A stretch of DNA of 64,000 bases from Limiplasma sp034927815 (lineage in GTDB: Bacteria; Bacillota; Clostridia; Christensenellales; Aristaeellaceae), in NCBI GenBank assembly GCA_034927815.1, contig JAYFPK010000027.1, forward strand, positions 1 to 64,000, given 5' to 3'. Position numbers and translations under genes: made by a program. Below are positions 39,590-47,912 of the stretch, one piece after another; the stretch's first letter is position 1; every line of letters begins with the position of its first letter. The notes under the pieces are model-generated. The model worked only from the letters and a program-made list of their open reading frames with translations. It had not been told where the DNA came from and ran no database searches.

Positions 39590-39817
39590 TTATGGATTGC
39601 TTTTCGTGGCGGCTTGATCCTCCACATACCCAGACCCATTGGCAGGCTGCAATGAGCCTGTGGAAACCATCACCAGATCAATAATCCACCAAATACCCAA
39701 TCCGCCAGCAGTGAGAAGCTTTACAATACCTAGCCCAATATAACCCAAATAGAAGCGGTCAATGCCTAAGGGGCCTAAGAACGCAGAAAACAAAATAGCG
39801 ATGAGCTTATATTTCAC
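39590..39817 (-). CDS. TM2 domain protein
   Basis: A 75-residue membrane protein with two hydrophobic helices and the TM2 signature: AFLGPLGIDRFYLGYIGLGI followed by KLLTAGGLGIWWIIDLV. The domain's function is unknown. Its ATG overlaps the gtrA stop by four bases, so the two are coupled. A short polar C-terminus follows the second helix. Confidence 0.9.
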   Translation of the reverse strand: MKYKLIAILFSAFLGPLGIDRFYLGYIGLGIVKLLTAGGLGIWWIIDLVMVSTGSLQPANGSGYVEDQAATKSNP

Positions 39818-40293
39818 CCTTCCCGGTGCTTCTCCTTGGCCCGGCGGGCCACGTCGTTGGTGTCTATGCTCTTGCGGTACACCACAAAGCGCTGGTACAA
39901 AAATTCCGTGACGAAGTTCACCAGCATGGTGCAGATCAACACCAGATCCTCATTGGCCCCGCCTTGGGTGAGCACATGGCCGATCCAGGTGGACAGCGGG
40001 GTAAAGACCAGGTAAAACAGGAACACCAGCGTCATGGCCCTGGGGATGTTCATGTCGCTGCGGAAGGTGTAGCGGCGGTTGAAGGTGAAGTTCCACAGCA
40101 CGCTCAGCACCAAGGCCACCCCGTAGGCCAGCCAGTAGGGCCAGTGCAGCGCCTTGGAGAACAGCTCGAAGCTCCCCAGCTGGATGATCCCCGCCGAGGC
40201 GGAAAACAGCGTGAATTTCAGGGCCTGCCAGCCGGAGCCCGAGCCCTTCTCTTGAGCGTTTTGAGCCGCTTCCTCTTGGTTTTTCCCGTTCAT
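39814..40293 (-). CDS. GtrA-family membrane protein
   Basis: A 159-residue protein with four spans, typical of GtrA proteins thought to help move lipid-linked sugars across the membrane. The family segments KFTLFSASAGIIQLGSFELF and SVLWNFTFNRRYTF (the NF-NRRYTF motif) are clear. Polar ends flank the spans (Gln/Glu-rich N-terminus, Lys/Arg-rich C-terminus). No glycosyltransferase is adjacent; the only partner is the TM2 gene. Confidence 0.88.
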   Translation of the reverse strand: MNGKNQEEAAQNAQEKGSGSGWQALKFTLFSASAGIIQLGSFELFSKALHWPYWLAYGVALVLSVLWNFTFNRRYTFRSDMNIPRAMTLVFLFYLVFTPLSTWIGHVLTQGGANEDLVLICTMLVNFVTEFLYQRFVVYRKSIDTNDVARRAKEKHREG

Positions 40294-40495
40294 TGGCTTG
40301 TCCTTCTTTCATGATGGCAATCAATTTTTTGGAAGGCCGGGGAAACCCCGATGCCCTTACTATAATCAATGCATAGTTAGAGTTTCTCTTCCCTTTTCCT
40401 TCTCCGCTGAAAACTTCCCCGGCGTCCCCCTTCGGGATGCGTCTCTATAATTATCACATTTCAGTAAATTTTTATCGAATTACAATAAAAATAGA

Positions 40496-40524
40496 TTGAC
40501 AATCCTCTTAAAATCCCTGATACT
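40496..40524 (+). promoter_or_regulatory. Promoter of the DUF2975-HTH pair
   Basis: TTGACA, 17 bases, GATACT (or TACTAT with 19 bases), 30 bases before the start codon. The upstream stretch 40440-40495 is A/T-rich and may act as an UP element. Confidence 0.7.
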
Positions 40525-40553
40525 ATGAATAAAAGATCAAGGGAGGGTTCTGT

Positions 40554-41033
40554 ATGTCGTCTAAAATGGTCTGCTGGTGTGTCCGCGCGGCCGTCATCAT
40601 GATGGCCCTGTGCGGCCTTCTTCTCTGCGGGTTTTTACTGCCCCTGAACGGCTATACGACCCTTAGGGATCACCCCCAGGACGCCCACTTTGTCTGGTCG
40701 TGGCTGGGGTTGCTTTGGGGCGTTTCGCTTCCCTGTTTTGCCGTCCTCGTGTACGCCTGGAAGGTATCCACCGCCATCAAGGCAGATCAGGTGTTTACCA
40801 CGCAAACGGCAAAATGGATCAAGTCCGCCGCGTTGATGTTGTTTGCCGCCGTTGGCCTGCTGGCGGTAGGGAACGTGGTGCTGGCGCTTTTGGGGTTAAG
40901 CGGGCCGCCGGCCATCGTGCCGTCCTTTTTTATCATTATATTCGGGTCCGCCCTGGCGGCCTTTGCGGCGGTGCTGTCGCGCTATGTAGCCAAGGCGGCG
41001 GTTCTGCGCGAGGATAGCGAGGGAACCGTATGA
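40554..41033 (+). CDS. DUF2975 membrane protein
   Basis: A 159-residue protein with four membrane spans at about residues 10-32, 48-70, 95-115 and 125-148. The family is known from its pairing with a small HTH regulator, found here as well: the stop overlaps the regulator start by four bases. It is probably the membrane partner or sensor of that regulator. GGGAGGG precedes the ATG. Confidence 0.82.
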   Translation: MSSKMVCWCVRAAVIMMALCGLLLCGFLLPLNGYTTLRDHPQDAHFVWSWLGLLWGVSLPCFAVLVYAWKVSTAIKADQVFTTQTAKWIKSAALMLFAAVGLLAVGNVVLALLGLSGPPAIVPSFFIIIFGSALAAFAAVLSRYVAKAAVLREDSEGTV

Positions 41034-41284
41034 TTGTGATCAATGTGGATGTGATGCTGGCCAAGCGAAAGATGAGCGTGACCGAGCTCAGCGAGCGCGT
41101 GGGCCTCACCATGGCCAACGTATCCTTGCTGAAAAACGGAAGGGTGAAGGCCATCCGGCTCTCCACCCTGGATAAGCTGTGCGAAGTGCTGGGATGCCAG
41201 CCGGGGGACCTTTTGGAATACAGGGCCGAAGAACCGGGCATAACCCCTGGAAAGAACAAGGAAAGCCTCCCGGGTCCGGCTTAG
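41030..41284 (+). CDS. Small HTH regulator (YozG-like)
   Basis: An 84-residue XRE-type DNA-binding protein of the short class: MIVINVDVMLAKRKMSVTEL, then the recognition part NVSLLKNGRVKAIRLSTLDK and LGCQPGDLLEY. It is coupled to the DUF2975 gene by an ATGA overlap. Its stop overlaps the metH stop on the other strand (41281-41284), so the two transcripts collide at their ends; no terminator lies between them. Confidence 0.87.
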   Translation: MIVINVDVMLAKRKMSVTELSERVGLTMANVSLLKNGRVKAIRLSTLDKLCEVLGCQPGDLLEYRAEEPGITPGKNKESLPGPA

Positions 41285-43767
41285 CCCGCCTGGACATCCG
41301 CCCCGCCGCAAAACCGCTCCGCCAGCCGCACCGCGGACATGGCGTCCTTGCCGTAGCCGTCCGCGCCGATCCGGGCGGCATACTCCTGGGTCAGCACCGC
41401 GCCACCCACCATCACCTTCACCTGGGGGGCCTCCTTTTTCAGCAGCGCAATGGTTTCCTCCATGGCGGGCACAGTGGTGGTCATCAAAGCGGATAGGCCC
41501 ACAAGCCCCGCCCCGCTCTCCCGCACGGCCTGAAGCACCCGCTGGGGGGATACGTCCCGGCCTAGGTCCAGCACGGCATAGCCGTAGTTTTGCAGCAGTA
41601 CCTTCACAATGTTCTTCCCAATATCGTGCACATCCCCCTGGACCGTCGCCAGAACGATCTTTTTGCCCTCCTGGGCGGGACCTTGGGGAAGCCGTGCCCG
41701 GATCTCCTCAAAGGCGGCCTGGGCCGCCTGGGCGCTTTGCAAAAGCTGGGGCAGAAACAGCTTGCCCTCCTCATAGCGCTGCCCCGCCTGGGAAAGGGCG
41801 GGCATCACGCAGCGCTCCACCAATTCCAGGGGGGACGCGCCCCCCTCCAGTTCAGCCTTTACCAGCCGGGCCGCTTCCGATACAAGCCCCCGCAAAATGG
41901 CCTGGGCAGCGGGGTCCAGGGCCTGGCCCTCCCCTTGGGAGGCAGCGCCTCCCTCTCCGGGGGGGCTTTGGGCCGGGGCGGCGCTTGGGGCCTGCCCCTT
42001 GGACAAAAGCGCCGGGGCGCTCTCCCCGCCATAGGCCGCCAGGTAGCGGGCAAAGCCCTCGTCCCGCCCGCTAAGGGCCGCCGCCGCGTCCAACAGCGTC
42101 CGCACCACAGGCTCCAGGGGGTTCAAGATGGCGGCGGTAAGGCCCTGGCCCACGGCCATGGCGGTGAAGGCGGCGGTGAGCAAGGGCCGCTGGGGCAAGC
42201 CAAAGCTCACGTTGCTGATCCCCAGCACCGTCTTCGCCCCCAGCTCCTCCCGAAGCCGCCGCAGGGTTTCCAAGGTGACGCCGGGAGCCCGGGGATCGCT
42301 GGAGGCGGTCAAGGTCAGGGCGTCAAAGAGGATTTCCCTTGGAGGGATGCCATAGCGCTCCGCCTGGCGGATGATCCTCCGGGCCACGTCCAGCCGCCCT
42401 TCCACGGTTTCCGGGATTCCGTCATCGTCCAGCAGCAACGCCACCAGCGCCCCGCCGTATTTTTGCGCCAAGGGCAGTATCTCATCCAGGATCTTTTGCT
42501 TCCCGCTGACGCTGTTGATCAGCGGCTTGCCCCCGTACACCCGCAAAGCGGTTTCCATGGCGGCGGGATTGGCGGTATCGATCTGCAAGGGCAGCTCACA
42601 CACGGTCTGAATGGCCGTTACCGCTTCCCGGAGGACCTGGGCCTCGTCCAGCTCCGGCAGGCCCACGTTCACATCCAGCACATCCGCCCCGGCCTCGGCC
42701 TGGGCCACGGCCTCCCGCAGGAGAAAGTCCATGTCCCCCTCCCGCAGGGCTTGCTTCATCCGGGGCTTGCCGGTGGGGTTGATCCGCTCCCCGATGAGCA
42801 CGGGCTTCCCCTCCCCCAAAGCCAAGGAGGCGGAACGCCCTGAAATCACGCAGGCATCCTGCGCTTGCCGGGGCAAGGGGGCAAACTCCCTCACCCGCCC
42901 GGTCATGGCGGACAGATGGGCGGGGGTGGTGCCGCAGCAGCCCCCCAGGCCCCAGGCTCCCAGCTTTGCGATCTCCAGCATCTCCAGGCCAAAGTCCTCC
43001 GCCGTGGTGGGATAGGTGGTTACCCCCTCCACCACCACCGGCAAGCTGGCGTTGGGGCTGATGAACACGGGCTTTTCGCACCAGGCCAGCAGCTCCCGGG
43101 CGTTGTCCATCAGCGCCCGGGGCCCCAGGCCGCAGTTCAGCCCCACCGCGTCCACCCTCAGGCCGCAGAGCATGGCGGCGGTTCCCCGGATGTCCGCCCC
43201 GGTGAGCAGCCGCCCGTTCTGGTCAAAGGTCAGGCTGCAAAAAAGCGGGACCTGGGTATGGGCGGCCTCCATGGCCTCCTTGGCCCCCAGCACCGCGGCC
43301 TTGACCTCCAAAAGATCCGTCATGGTTTCGATGAGGATCAGATCGGCCCCGGCCTCCAGGGCGGCCAAAGCGGCCTCCCGGAACTGGCTTGCCGCCTCCT
43401 CAAAGGGCATGTCCCCATAGGGTTGCAAAAGCCGCCCCAGGCTGCCCATATCCGCCGCAGCCCAGCCATGCCCCGCCTCCCGGACAGCCTCCCGGGCAAG
43501 CCTCACCCCGGCGGCCATCAGGGCCGGGGCCTCCTCCCCCAGGTGCTCCCGGCTGGCCCCGAAGGTGTTGGCGGTGACGATGTCGCATCCCGCCGCCAGA
43601 TACGCCCTGTGGACCTCCCGGATGGCCTCCGGCCGGGAAAGGTTCCACCGTTCCGGCGGCTCCCCGCCCGCAAGGCCCCTGGCCTGGAGCATGGTCCCCA
43701 TGGCTCCGTCAAAAAACACCAGCCGCTTTCCCCATAGCTCACAAAGGGCTTTTCCCCGCTCGTTCAT
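41281..43767 (-). CDS. metH: B12-dependent methionine synthase, without reactivation domain
   Basis: Transfers a methyl group from methyltetrahydrofolate to homocysteine. The 828-residue product has the homocysteine domain (1-310; zinc ligands in VGLNCGLG and LGGCCGTTP), the pterin domain (about 325-590; VLIGERINPTGKP and LDVNVG) and the cobalamin cap and binding domains (about 645-828) with DVHDIGKNIV carrying the axial histidine. The C-terminal AdoMet reactivation domain of long MetH is absent and is supplied by the gene upstream. An Ala/Pro/Gly-rich linker lies near 610-640. It is the last gene of the operon; the ATG overlaps the activator stop. Confidence 0.95.
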   Translation of the reverse strand: MNERGKALCELWGKRLVFFDGAMGTMLQARGLAGGEPPERWNLSRPEAIREVHRAYLAAGCDIVTANTFGASREHLGEEAPALMAAGVRLAREAVREAGHGWAAADMGSLGRLLQPYGDMPFEEAASQFREAALAALEAGADLILIETMTDLLEVKAAVLGAKEAMEAAHTQVPLFCSLTFDQNGRLLTGADIRGTAAMLCGLRVDAVGLNCGLGPRALMDNARELLAWCEKPVFISPNASLPVVVEGVTTYPTTAEDFGLEMLEIAKLGAWGLGGCCGTTPAHLSAMTGRVREFAPLPRQAQDACVISGRSASLALGEGKPVLIGERINPTGKPRMKQALREGDMDFLLREAVAQAEAGADVLDVNVGLPELDEAQVLREAVTAIQTVCELPLQIDTANPAAMETALRVYGGKPLINSVSGKQKILDEILPLAQKYGGALVALLLDDDGIPETVEGRLDVARRIIRQAERYGIPPREILFDALTLTASSDPRAPGVTLETLRRLREELGAKTVLGISNVSFGLPQRPLLTAAFTAMAVGQGLTAAILNPLEPVVRTLLDAAAALSGRDEGFARYLAAYGGESAPALLSKGQAPSAAPAQSPPGEGGAASQGEGQALDPAAQAILRGLVSEAARLVKAELEGGASPLELVERCVMPALSQAGQRYEEGKLFLPQLLQSAQAAQAAFEEIRARLPQGPAQEGKKIVLATVQGDVHDIGKNIVKVLLQNYGYAVLDLGRDVSPQRVLQAVRESGAGLVGLSALMTTTVPAMEETIALLKKEAPQVKVMVGGAVLTQEYAARIGADGYGKDAMSAVRLAERFCGGADVQAG

Positions 43768-44456
43768 GCTTCTTCCTCCCGAAAGGGACAGTCGTATTTT
43801 TCGCACCCGCCGCAGCCCAGAGGGCAGGCGGCGGCCCCTTGCCTGGTGATTCCCATCACCGCGCTGACGCTTTTCTCCGGCACCATAAGATTTCCCTGGG
43901 TCAGGCGCACCCCCAGGGCCCCCGCGCCGCACAGGGCCAGCAGGCCAGGCTGCAGGGTCAGAGGAACGTCCCCGTAGCCGGGGCTGAACCGGGGCGTCAA
44001 AAACTCCCCCTTTGCCCCCAGCCGCTCCCCCTCCCGGCGGAGCATGCGGTCCATGGACACCTCGATCAGGGCGGAGCCGCAGGCCCCCAAGGCCGCAGCC
44101 AGAGCCGGGTCCGTTACCATCAGCCGCCGGATGGCAAGGTCCAGCCCCATGCCCAAAGTCGCCAAGAGGGCATAGCCCTCGACGCAGCCCTTCAGCAGGC
44201 AGGCCAGGTGGCGGCTGGCGAGCTTGGGCAGGGGACCAAAGGCCACCATAGCCTCATGACCCTCCCCGCCCGGCTCCACCTGTACCGGGCAGCGGACCAG
44301 GCGGTACTTGAACGCCGCTGTTTCCAGGGCCAGGGCATAGGCCCTCTCCAGCAGGGCCTCCATGCCGGTGTCCGGCTCCCGCCATTTTTGGCCTTTCAGG
44401 CCCAGGTACCGGGCGGCCATTTTCAGGGCCCTGGCCTTTTCCTCCCCGCCGCTCAT
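43764..44456 (-). CDS. Methionine synthase activation-domain protein
   Basis: A 230-residue free-standing counterpart of the MetH reactivation domain, which binds AdoMet and flavodoxin-type partners to rescue oxidised cobalamin. The segment RFSPGYGDVPLTLQPGLLAL near residue 160 matches the AdoMet-binding R-x-x-x-G-Y-G pattern. The C-terminus has a cysteine cluster (CPLGCGGCEKYDC), a possible iron-sulphur or metal site not present in long MetH. ATGA overlaps link it to metF before and metH after. Confidence 0.88.
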   Translation of the reverse strand: MSGGEEKARALKMAARYLGLKGQKWREPDTGMEALLERAYALALETAAFKYRLVRCPVQVEPGGEGHEAMVAFGPLPKLASRHLACLLKGCVEGYALLATLGMGLDLAIRRLMVTDPALAAALGACGSALIEVSMDRMLRREGERLGAKGEFLTPRFSPGYGDVPLTLQPGLLALCGAGALGVRLTQGNLMVPEKSVSAVMGITRQGAAACPLGCGGCEKYDCPFREEEA

Positions 44457-45370
44457 GCCGGGTGCCTGAGGATGGACCCCAGGTTTCCAAAGATGGCCCT
44501 GGCGATTTCCGGCCTGTTCATGGTGTACAGGTGGATGTTCGGCACCCCGTTGGCGATGAGGTCGATGATCTGCTCCGTGGCATAGGCGATGCCCGCCTGC
44601 CGCATGCATTCCGTATTGCCGCCGAAGCGGTCCACGATGGCGGCGAAGCGGGGGGGCAGCCCCGCCCCGGACAGGGCGGTGATCCGCTTGATCTGCCTGG
44701 CGTTCACCACCGGCATGATCCCGGCCACGATGGGAATGCCGATGCCCTTTTGCAAGGCCCGGTATAAAAACTGGTACAGGATGGCGTTATCAAAAAACAT
44801 CTGGGTGGTGAGGAACTCCGCCCCGGCGTCCACCTTGCGGCGCAGGAAGTCCAAATCCGCGTCCCTGGAGGGAGCCTCGGGATGCCCCTCCGGGTAACAG
44901 GCCCCGCCCACGCAAAAGCCGCCCTGATCCCGGATGGCCTGGGTCAGCTCCGAGGCGTAATGAAAGTGGTCCTCTCCGGGAAAATCCACCCCCGGGGGAA
45001 TATCCCCCCGCAGGGCCAGCACATTGGTGATGCCCTCCCGCCGCAAAGCCTCCAGCACGGCGCCCACCTTGCTCTTGGTATCGTTGATGCAGGTGAGGTG
45101 GCTCAGGGCCGGAATCCCCGAAGCTTGCACGCTCTTGCTCAGCTCCCGGGTGAACTGGGGGGTGCTGCCCCCGGCCCCGTAGGTCACGGAAATATAGGCC
45201 GGGCCCAAGGCGGCGATGTCCCCTGCGATCTCCTTGGCCTCCTCGATGCGGCTGAACTCCTTGGGCGGGAAGATTTCACAGCTGAGGTGCACGCCCTTGG
45301 ATTTCAGCAGCGCGGCAATGGAGGGGGCGGTATAGGAGGCTTCTCCCCGAGGGGATGGCGCTGCGTTCAT
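44453..45370 (-). CDS. metF: 5,10-methylenetetrahydrofolate reductase
   Basis: Flavin enzyme that makes methyltetrahydrofolate, the methyl donor for MetH. At 305 residues it has the usual bacterial length. LSCEIFPPKE near residue 30 holds the catalytic Glu; SVTYGAGGS near 68, LALRGDIP near 115 and ITQMFFDN-like TTQMFFDNA near 190 are the folate and FAD contacts. It overlaps metA and the MetH activator gene by four bases at each end. Confidence 0.95.
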   Translation of the reverse strand: MNAAPSPRGEASYTAPSIAALLKSKGVHLSCEIFPPKEFSRIEEAKEIAGDIAALGPAYISVTYGAGGSTPQFTRELSKSVQASGIPALSHLTCINDTKSKVGAVLEALRREGITNVLALRGDIPPGVDFPGEDHFHYASELTQAIRDQGGFCVGGACYPEGHPEAPSRDADLDFLRRKVDAGAEFLTTQMFFDNAILYQFLYRALQKGIGIPIVAGIMPVVNARQIKRITALSGAGLPPRFAAIVDRFGGNTECMRQAGIAYATEQIIDLIANGVPNIHLYTMNRPEIARAIFGNLGSILRHPA

Positions 45371-46308
45371 GCCTTTTGCTCCTTTCTGTGGCCGCTGAGG
45401 CTGGAGAGCTCATAGGGGGTCTCCTGGTAAACGAAATAGTTGAGCCAGTTAGAGAACAGCAGATTGGCATGGGCATGCCAGCGGAGCTTGGGAAGCCGGC
45501 TGGGATCATCCCCAGGAAAATAATTCTCCGGCACCTGGATGGATTCCCCCTTTTGCACATCCCGAACATATTCCCGCAGCAGGGTATCCCGGTCATATTC
45601 GCTGTGGCCTGTGGCGAACACCCGCCGCCCGTCGTGGCTGCGGGCCAGGGCCAGCCCCACCTGGGGGCTGGAAGCCAGCACCACCAATTCCTCGCAGGCC
45701 GCCACCGCCTTTTCATCCACGGTGGTGTGGCGGCTCATGGGCACGCAGAAGGTGTCGTCAAAGCCCCGCAGCAGCTTATCCCGCCTGTCGGTGAGGGAGG
45801 TTTCGTAGACCCCGAAGAGCTTGCGGGGAAGCTCGTGCTTGCCGATGCGGTAGTGATGGTACAGCCCCGCCTGGGCCGCCCAGCAGATGTACAGGGTGCT
45901 GAAGGCGTGGCTGTCCGCCCAGTCCATGACGCTTTTGAGCTCCTCCCAATAGGCCACGTCGGAAAACTCCAGCTTTTCCACCGGCGCGCCGGTGATGATC
46001 ACCCCGTCGAAGTATTCCTCCCTCACGTCCGGGAGGGTGCGGTAGAAGGCGTCCAGGTAGCTTTCCTCGGTGTGCTGGCTCTGGTAGGTGCCCGTGCGCA
46101 GCAGCGTGATCTCCACCTGCAAGGGGGTATTGCCGATGAGGCGCAGCAGCTGGGTCTCCGTCTTTTCCTTGGTGGGCATGAGGTTGAGGATGATGATTTT
46201 CAGCGGGCGGATGTCCTGGGACGCGCTGCGCTTTTCCGTCATCACAAAGATATTCTCCTCAGTGAGAACCCGGGTGGCGGGCAGCGCGTCGGGAATCTTT
46301 ACAGGCAT
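45367..46308 (-). CDS. metA: Homoserine O-acetyltransferase (MetA family)
   Basis: Acylates homoserine to start methionine synthesis; 313 residues. The nucleophile Cys lies in YICWAAQAG near residue 142 and the catalytic His/Glu in ATGHSEYDRD near 235. The acyl-specificity stretch reads TGAPVEKLEF, where Glu after PV is the acetyl-CoA type (succinyl enzymes have Gly), which agrees with the O-acetylhomoserine sulfhydrylase encoded just before it. The start overlaps metY by 10 bases. Confidence 0.93.
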   Translation of the reverse strand: MPVKIPDALPATRVLTEENIFVMTEKRSASQDIRPLKIIILNLMPTKEKTETQLLRLIGNTPLQVEITLLRTGTYQSQHTEESYLDAFYRTLPDVREEYFDGVIITGAPVEKLEFSDVAYWEELKSVMDWADSHAFSTLYICWAAQAGLYHHYRIGKHELPRKLFGVYETSLTDRRDKLLRGFDDTFCVPMSRHTTVDEKAVAACEELVVLASSPQVGLALARSHDGRRVFATGHSEYDRDTLLREYVRDVQKGESIQVPENYFPGDDPSRLPKLRWHAHANLLFSNWLNYFVYQETPYELSSLSGHRKEQKA

Positions 46309-47606
46309 GGCGCTTCCTCCTTCTCCTGGCTGGCGGCCAGGGCCGTTTCCAAATCGGCGATCAAATCCACGGGGTCCTCCAGGCCGATGCTCAGGCGGAT
46401 CAGCTCCGGGGCCACGCCGCAGGCCTTTAGCTCCGCTTCGTTCATCTGGCCGTGGGTGGTGCTGGCGGGGTGGATCACCAGGCTTTTGGCGTCCGCCACA
46501 TTGGCCAGGAGGCTGAAGAGATTCAAGTGGTCGATGAACTTGCGCCCGGCCTCAAACCCGCCCTTGACCCCAAAGCTGAGGATGGCCCCGGCCCCCAGGG
46601 GCAGGTACTTCCTGGCCCGCTGATGGTAGGGATCCCCCGGCAGCATGGGATAATACACGTACTCCACAGCGGGATGGCCGCTGAGCCACCGGGCAATGGT
46701 CAGGGCGTTTTCGCAGTGACGCTTCACCCTGAGGCTCAGGGTCTCCAGCCCTTGCAGAATCAAAAACGCGCCAAAGGGGCTCAGGCAGCCGCCCATCTCC
46801 CGCAGCATCTGCATCCGCAGCCGGGTGGCCACCGGGGCCTCCTCCCGGGCATACACCAGGCCCCCGTGCAGGGGGTCCGGCTCGGTGTAGGCCGGATAGC
46901 GCCCGTTGGCAAAGTCAAAGCCCCCCAGGTCCACCACCGCGCCGCCGATGGTGGTGCCATGGCCCCCGGCGTACTTGCTCAGGGAGTGGATCACCACATC
47001 CACGCCCCAGGCCTTGGCGTCAAACATCGGCGGGATGCCGAAGGTGTTGTCCAGCGCCATCACCACCCCATGCCTTTGGGCAATGGCCTTGATCCCCTCA
47101 AAATCCGGGATGTTGATTCTGGGATTGCAAAGGGTCTCCAGGTAAATGATGCGGGTATTGGGCCGGATGGCGGCCTCCAAGGCATCCAGGTCGTCCGGGG
47201 GCACAAAGGTGGTGTGGATGTTGCTGATTTGGGGCAGGCGGCTATTCAGCAAGGTGTGGGTGCCCCCGTAGAGCGTGGAAATGGACACGATGTGGTCCGA
47301 ATGCCCGCACAGGGCATAGACCAGCGCCGTCACCGCCGCCATGCCGCTGGCAAAGGCCACCGAGCCCTTTCCCTGCTCCAGGGCGGTGACGCGCTCCTCC
47401 AGGGCGGCCACTGTGGGGTTGTCAATCCGGGTATAGGTAAACCCTTCCGCCTGGCCGTGAAACACCTGGGCCGCGTTTTCAGCCGAGGGGTAGCAGTAGC
47501 TGGTGGTTTGGTAGATGGGCATGGCCCGGGAATGGGTCTGGCTGTCGGGCCGCTGCCCGGCGTGAAGCTGGAGGGTATCAAAGGCGTAGCGGGGGTTTTG
47601 GCTCAT
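46299..47606 (-). CDS. metY: O-acetylhomoserine sulfhydrylase
   Basis: PLP enzyme that makes homocysteine from O-acetylhomoserine and sulphide, 435 residues, typical for the long MetY class. Marks are YTRIDNPTVAALEER near residue 55, FASGMAAV near 85, and the PLP lysine in HSLSKYAGGHGT near 210. The ATG at 47606 starts MSQNPRYAFDTLQLHAG. It is the first structural gene of metY-metA-metF-activator-metH and lies behind a 215-base leader with a terminator and a Met-rich leader peptide. Upstream in-frame extension is rejected because it runs through those elements. Confidence 0.95.
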   Translation of the reverse strand: MSQNPRYAFDTLQLHAGQRPDSQTHSRAMPIYQTTSYCYPSAENAAQVFHGQAEGFTYTRIDNPTVAALEERVTALEQGKGSVAFASGMAAVTALVYALCGHSDHIVSISTLYGGTHTLLNSRLPQISNIHTTFVPPDDLDALEAAIRPNTRIIYLETLCNPRINIPDFEGIKAIAQRHGVVMALDNTFGIPPMFDAKAWGVDVVIHSLSKYAGGHGTTIGGAVVDLGGFDFANGRYPAYTEPDPLHGGLVYAREEAPVATRLRMQMLREMGGCLSPFGAFLILQGLETLSLRVKRHCENALTIARWLSGHPAVEYVYYPMLPGDPYHQRARKYLPLGAGAILSFGVKGGFEAGRKFIDHLNLFSLLANVADAKSLVIHPASTTHGQMNEAELKACGVAPELIRLSIGLEDPVDLIADLETALAASQEKEEAPCL

Positions 47607-47640
47607 GGCGAAGTCCTTCTTTCTGTCTCTAAATTGGTAT

Positions 47641-47673
47641 AAAAAAAGCCCTTCCCTTTGCGGGAAGGGCTTT
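47641..47673 (-). terminator. Attenuator terminator in the met leader
   Basis: On the minus strand AAAGCCCTTCCC and GGGAAGGGCTTT form a perfect 12-bp stem with a five-base loop, followed by a T-run, 35 bases before metY. CTTTGC just ahead of the stem can pair with GCAAAG in the loop, a possible competing antiterminator fold. A terminator between promoter and first gene implies regulated read-through. Confidence 0.85.
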
Positions 47674-47686
47674 GCAAAGCACGGCG

Positions 47687-47737
47687 CTAGCCACGTCCGC
47701 CAAGGGTACGCAAAATTGGCATGCCGCGCATCATCAT
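47687..47737 (-). CDS. Met-rich leader peptide of the met operon
   Basis: A 16-codon frame reading MMMRGMPILRTLGGRG then TAG. GAGGAG lies four bases before the first ATG. Four of the first six codons are Met. It sits 84 bases after the -10 box, and its stop is 14 bases before the terminator stem. This is the layout of a ribosome-mediated attenuator in which slow Met decoding would favour read-through. No S-box or T-box consensus was found in the leader. Function is inferred from layout only. Confidence 0.6.
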   Translation of the reverse strand: MMMRGMPILRTLGGRG

Positions 47738-47827
47738 GGGGCTCCTCATTGCCCATCCCTCGCTTTCCTTGGCTGTTTTCTCTCCTGGGGCGGCCCTGTT
47801 TCCTGGCCCTGCCCCCAGGTTCCACAC

Positions 47828-47856
47828 ATCGTACCAGAGGCCGGAGGATGTGTCAA
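47828..47856 (-). promoter_or_regulatory. Promoter of the met operon
   Basis: On the minus strand TTGACA, 17 bases, TACGAT. It gives a leader of about 215 bases before metY. The leader also has CCTGGGG/CCCCAGG and GCCAAGG/CCTTGGC pairings around the leader peptide. Confidence 0.8.
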
Positions 47857-47912
47857 GACGGCGCCGGTATTTTTATTGTACGCCGCCGGGAACCTTTTCA
47901 CTCCTATTGTTC

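Noticed and set aside
47607..47860. SAM (S-box) riboswitch ahead of metY
   Set aside because: The conserved core elements of the S-box were not seen; a leader peptide and terminator explain the layout better.
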